Below are positions 63,941 to 64,000 of a stretch of 64,000 bases of DNA, in pieces. Origin of the DNA: Chrysoperla carnea (Eukaryota; Arthropoda; Insecta; Neuroptera; Chrysopidae). Position 1 is the stretch's first letter. Every line of letters begins with the position of its first letter. The notes under the pieces were generated by a model, which worked only from the letters and a program-made list of their open reading frames with translations, ran no database searches and was not told the DNA's origin. The position numbers and the translations under genes were made by a program. The DNA is taken from the NCBI RefSeq assembly GCF_905475395.1, contig NC_058341.1, positions 35,479,501 to 35,543,500 on the forward strand, read 5' to 3'.

Positions 63941-64000
63941 AAATTGCGGGTTCGAATCCAGGCAGCGACACATTGGCGTCGCTTGAATAAGAAAGAAGTA
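63941..64000 (+). mobile_element. tRNA-derived SINE fragment at the window edge
   Basis: It contains a perfect RNA polymerase III B box, GGTTCGAATCC (63949-63959), in the context TTGCGGGTTCGAATCCAGGC. The sequence upstream does not fold into a tRNA and no clear A box was found. It is probably a SINE head cut by the end of the window. Confidence 0.4.

Larger units (their letters stand above)
41486..64000. other. Downstream intergenic region, repeats only
   Basis: About 22 kb with no functional gene that I can support. Named contents are listed separately: tRNA-Gly-like sequence, hAT-like miniature element, LINE relic, ACCCC-family repeats, SINE copy, 316-bp tandem array, dispersed repeat and a perfect 41-nt palindrome. 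Stretches at about 48.8-49.6, 53.2-55.5, 56.2-58.1, 58.9-61.4 and 61.8-63.9 kb are AT-rich with only short, non-credible open frames. A block at about 61550-61790 is less AT-rich and unexplained. Confidence 0.55.

Overview
This is AT-rich, intron-heavy, transposon-filled nuclear DNA, most likely from an insect. The reasons are one clearly recognisable insect-type fatty-acid-binding protein (FABP) gene, long introns with GT-AG borders, and many invertebrate repeat types: Tc1/mariner, pogo and hAT-like miniature elements, Helitron-like ends, tRNA-derived SINEs and a Jockey-like LINE. The order cannot be fixed from the sequence alone. No bacterial-style genes, operons, rRNA or CRISPR arrays are present.

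The one gene I can support runs left to right from about 3.9 kb to 41.5 kb. It has two common coding exons, 38138-38415 and 41049-41102. Upstream lie three separate alternative first coding exons: 1a at 3986-4067, 1b at 8808-8889 and 1c at 30739-30814. Each begins with its own ATG, encodes a different version of the FABP N-terminus including the whole family signature, and ends at the same codon phase with the same donor (G|GTGAGTT). Spliced to the common exons they give 137, 137 and 135 residue proteins. The layout implies three promoters for one lipid carrier, with introns of about 34, 29 and 7.3 kb before the shared exon.

The rest is non-coding. The introns and the 22 kb downstream are packed with repeats. 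They include a 1.67-kb foldback element built of TTAGTGA/TCACTAA words with an 8-bp target duplication (16118-17783), a nested foldback (4598-5245), inverted-repeat elements at 32259-32594, 33894-34216 and 37299-37691, and a dispersed family of about 550-615 bp seen in four long and two partial copies. A 316-bp tandem array of 4.7 units carries a perfect TGACGTCA palindrome in four of its units (51281-52772). There are decayed coding relics of a Jockey-like LINE (about 46150-46960, minus strand) and an internally deleted mariner-like transposase (29703-30060, plus strand). A tRNA-Gly-like sequence lies at 42468-42537. Nearly all other open frames are short, start at non-ATG codons, or lie inside repeats, and are not called as genes.
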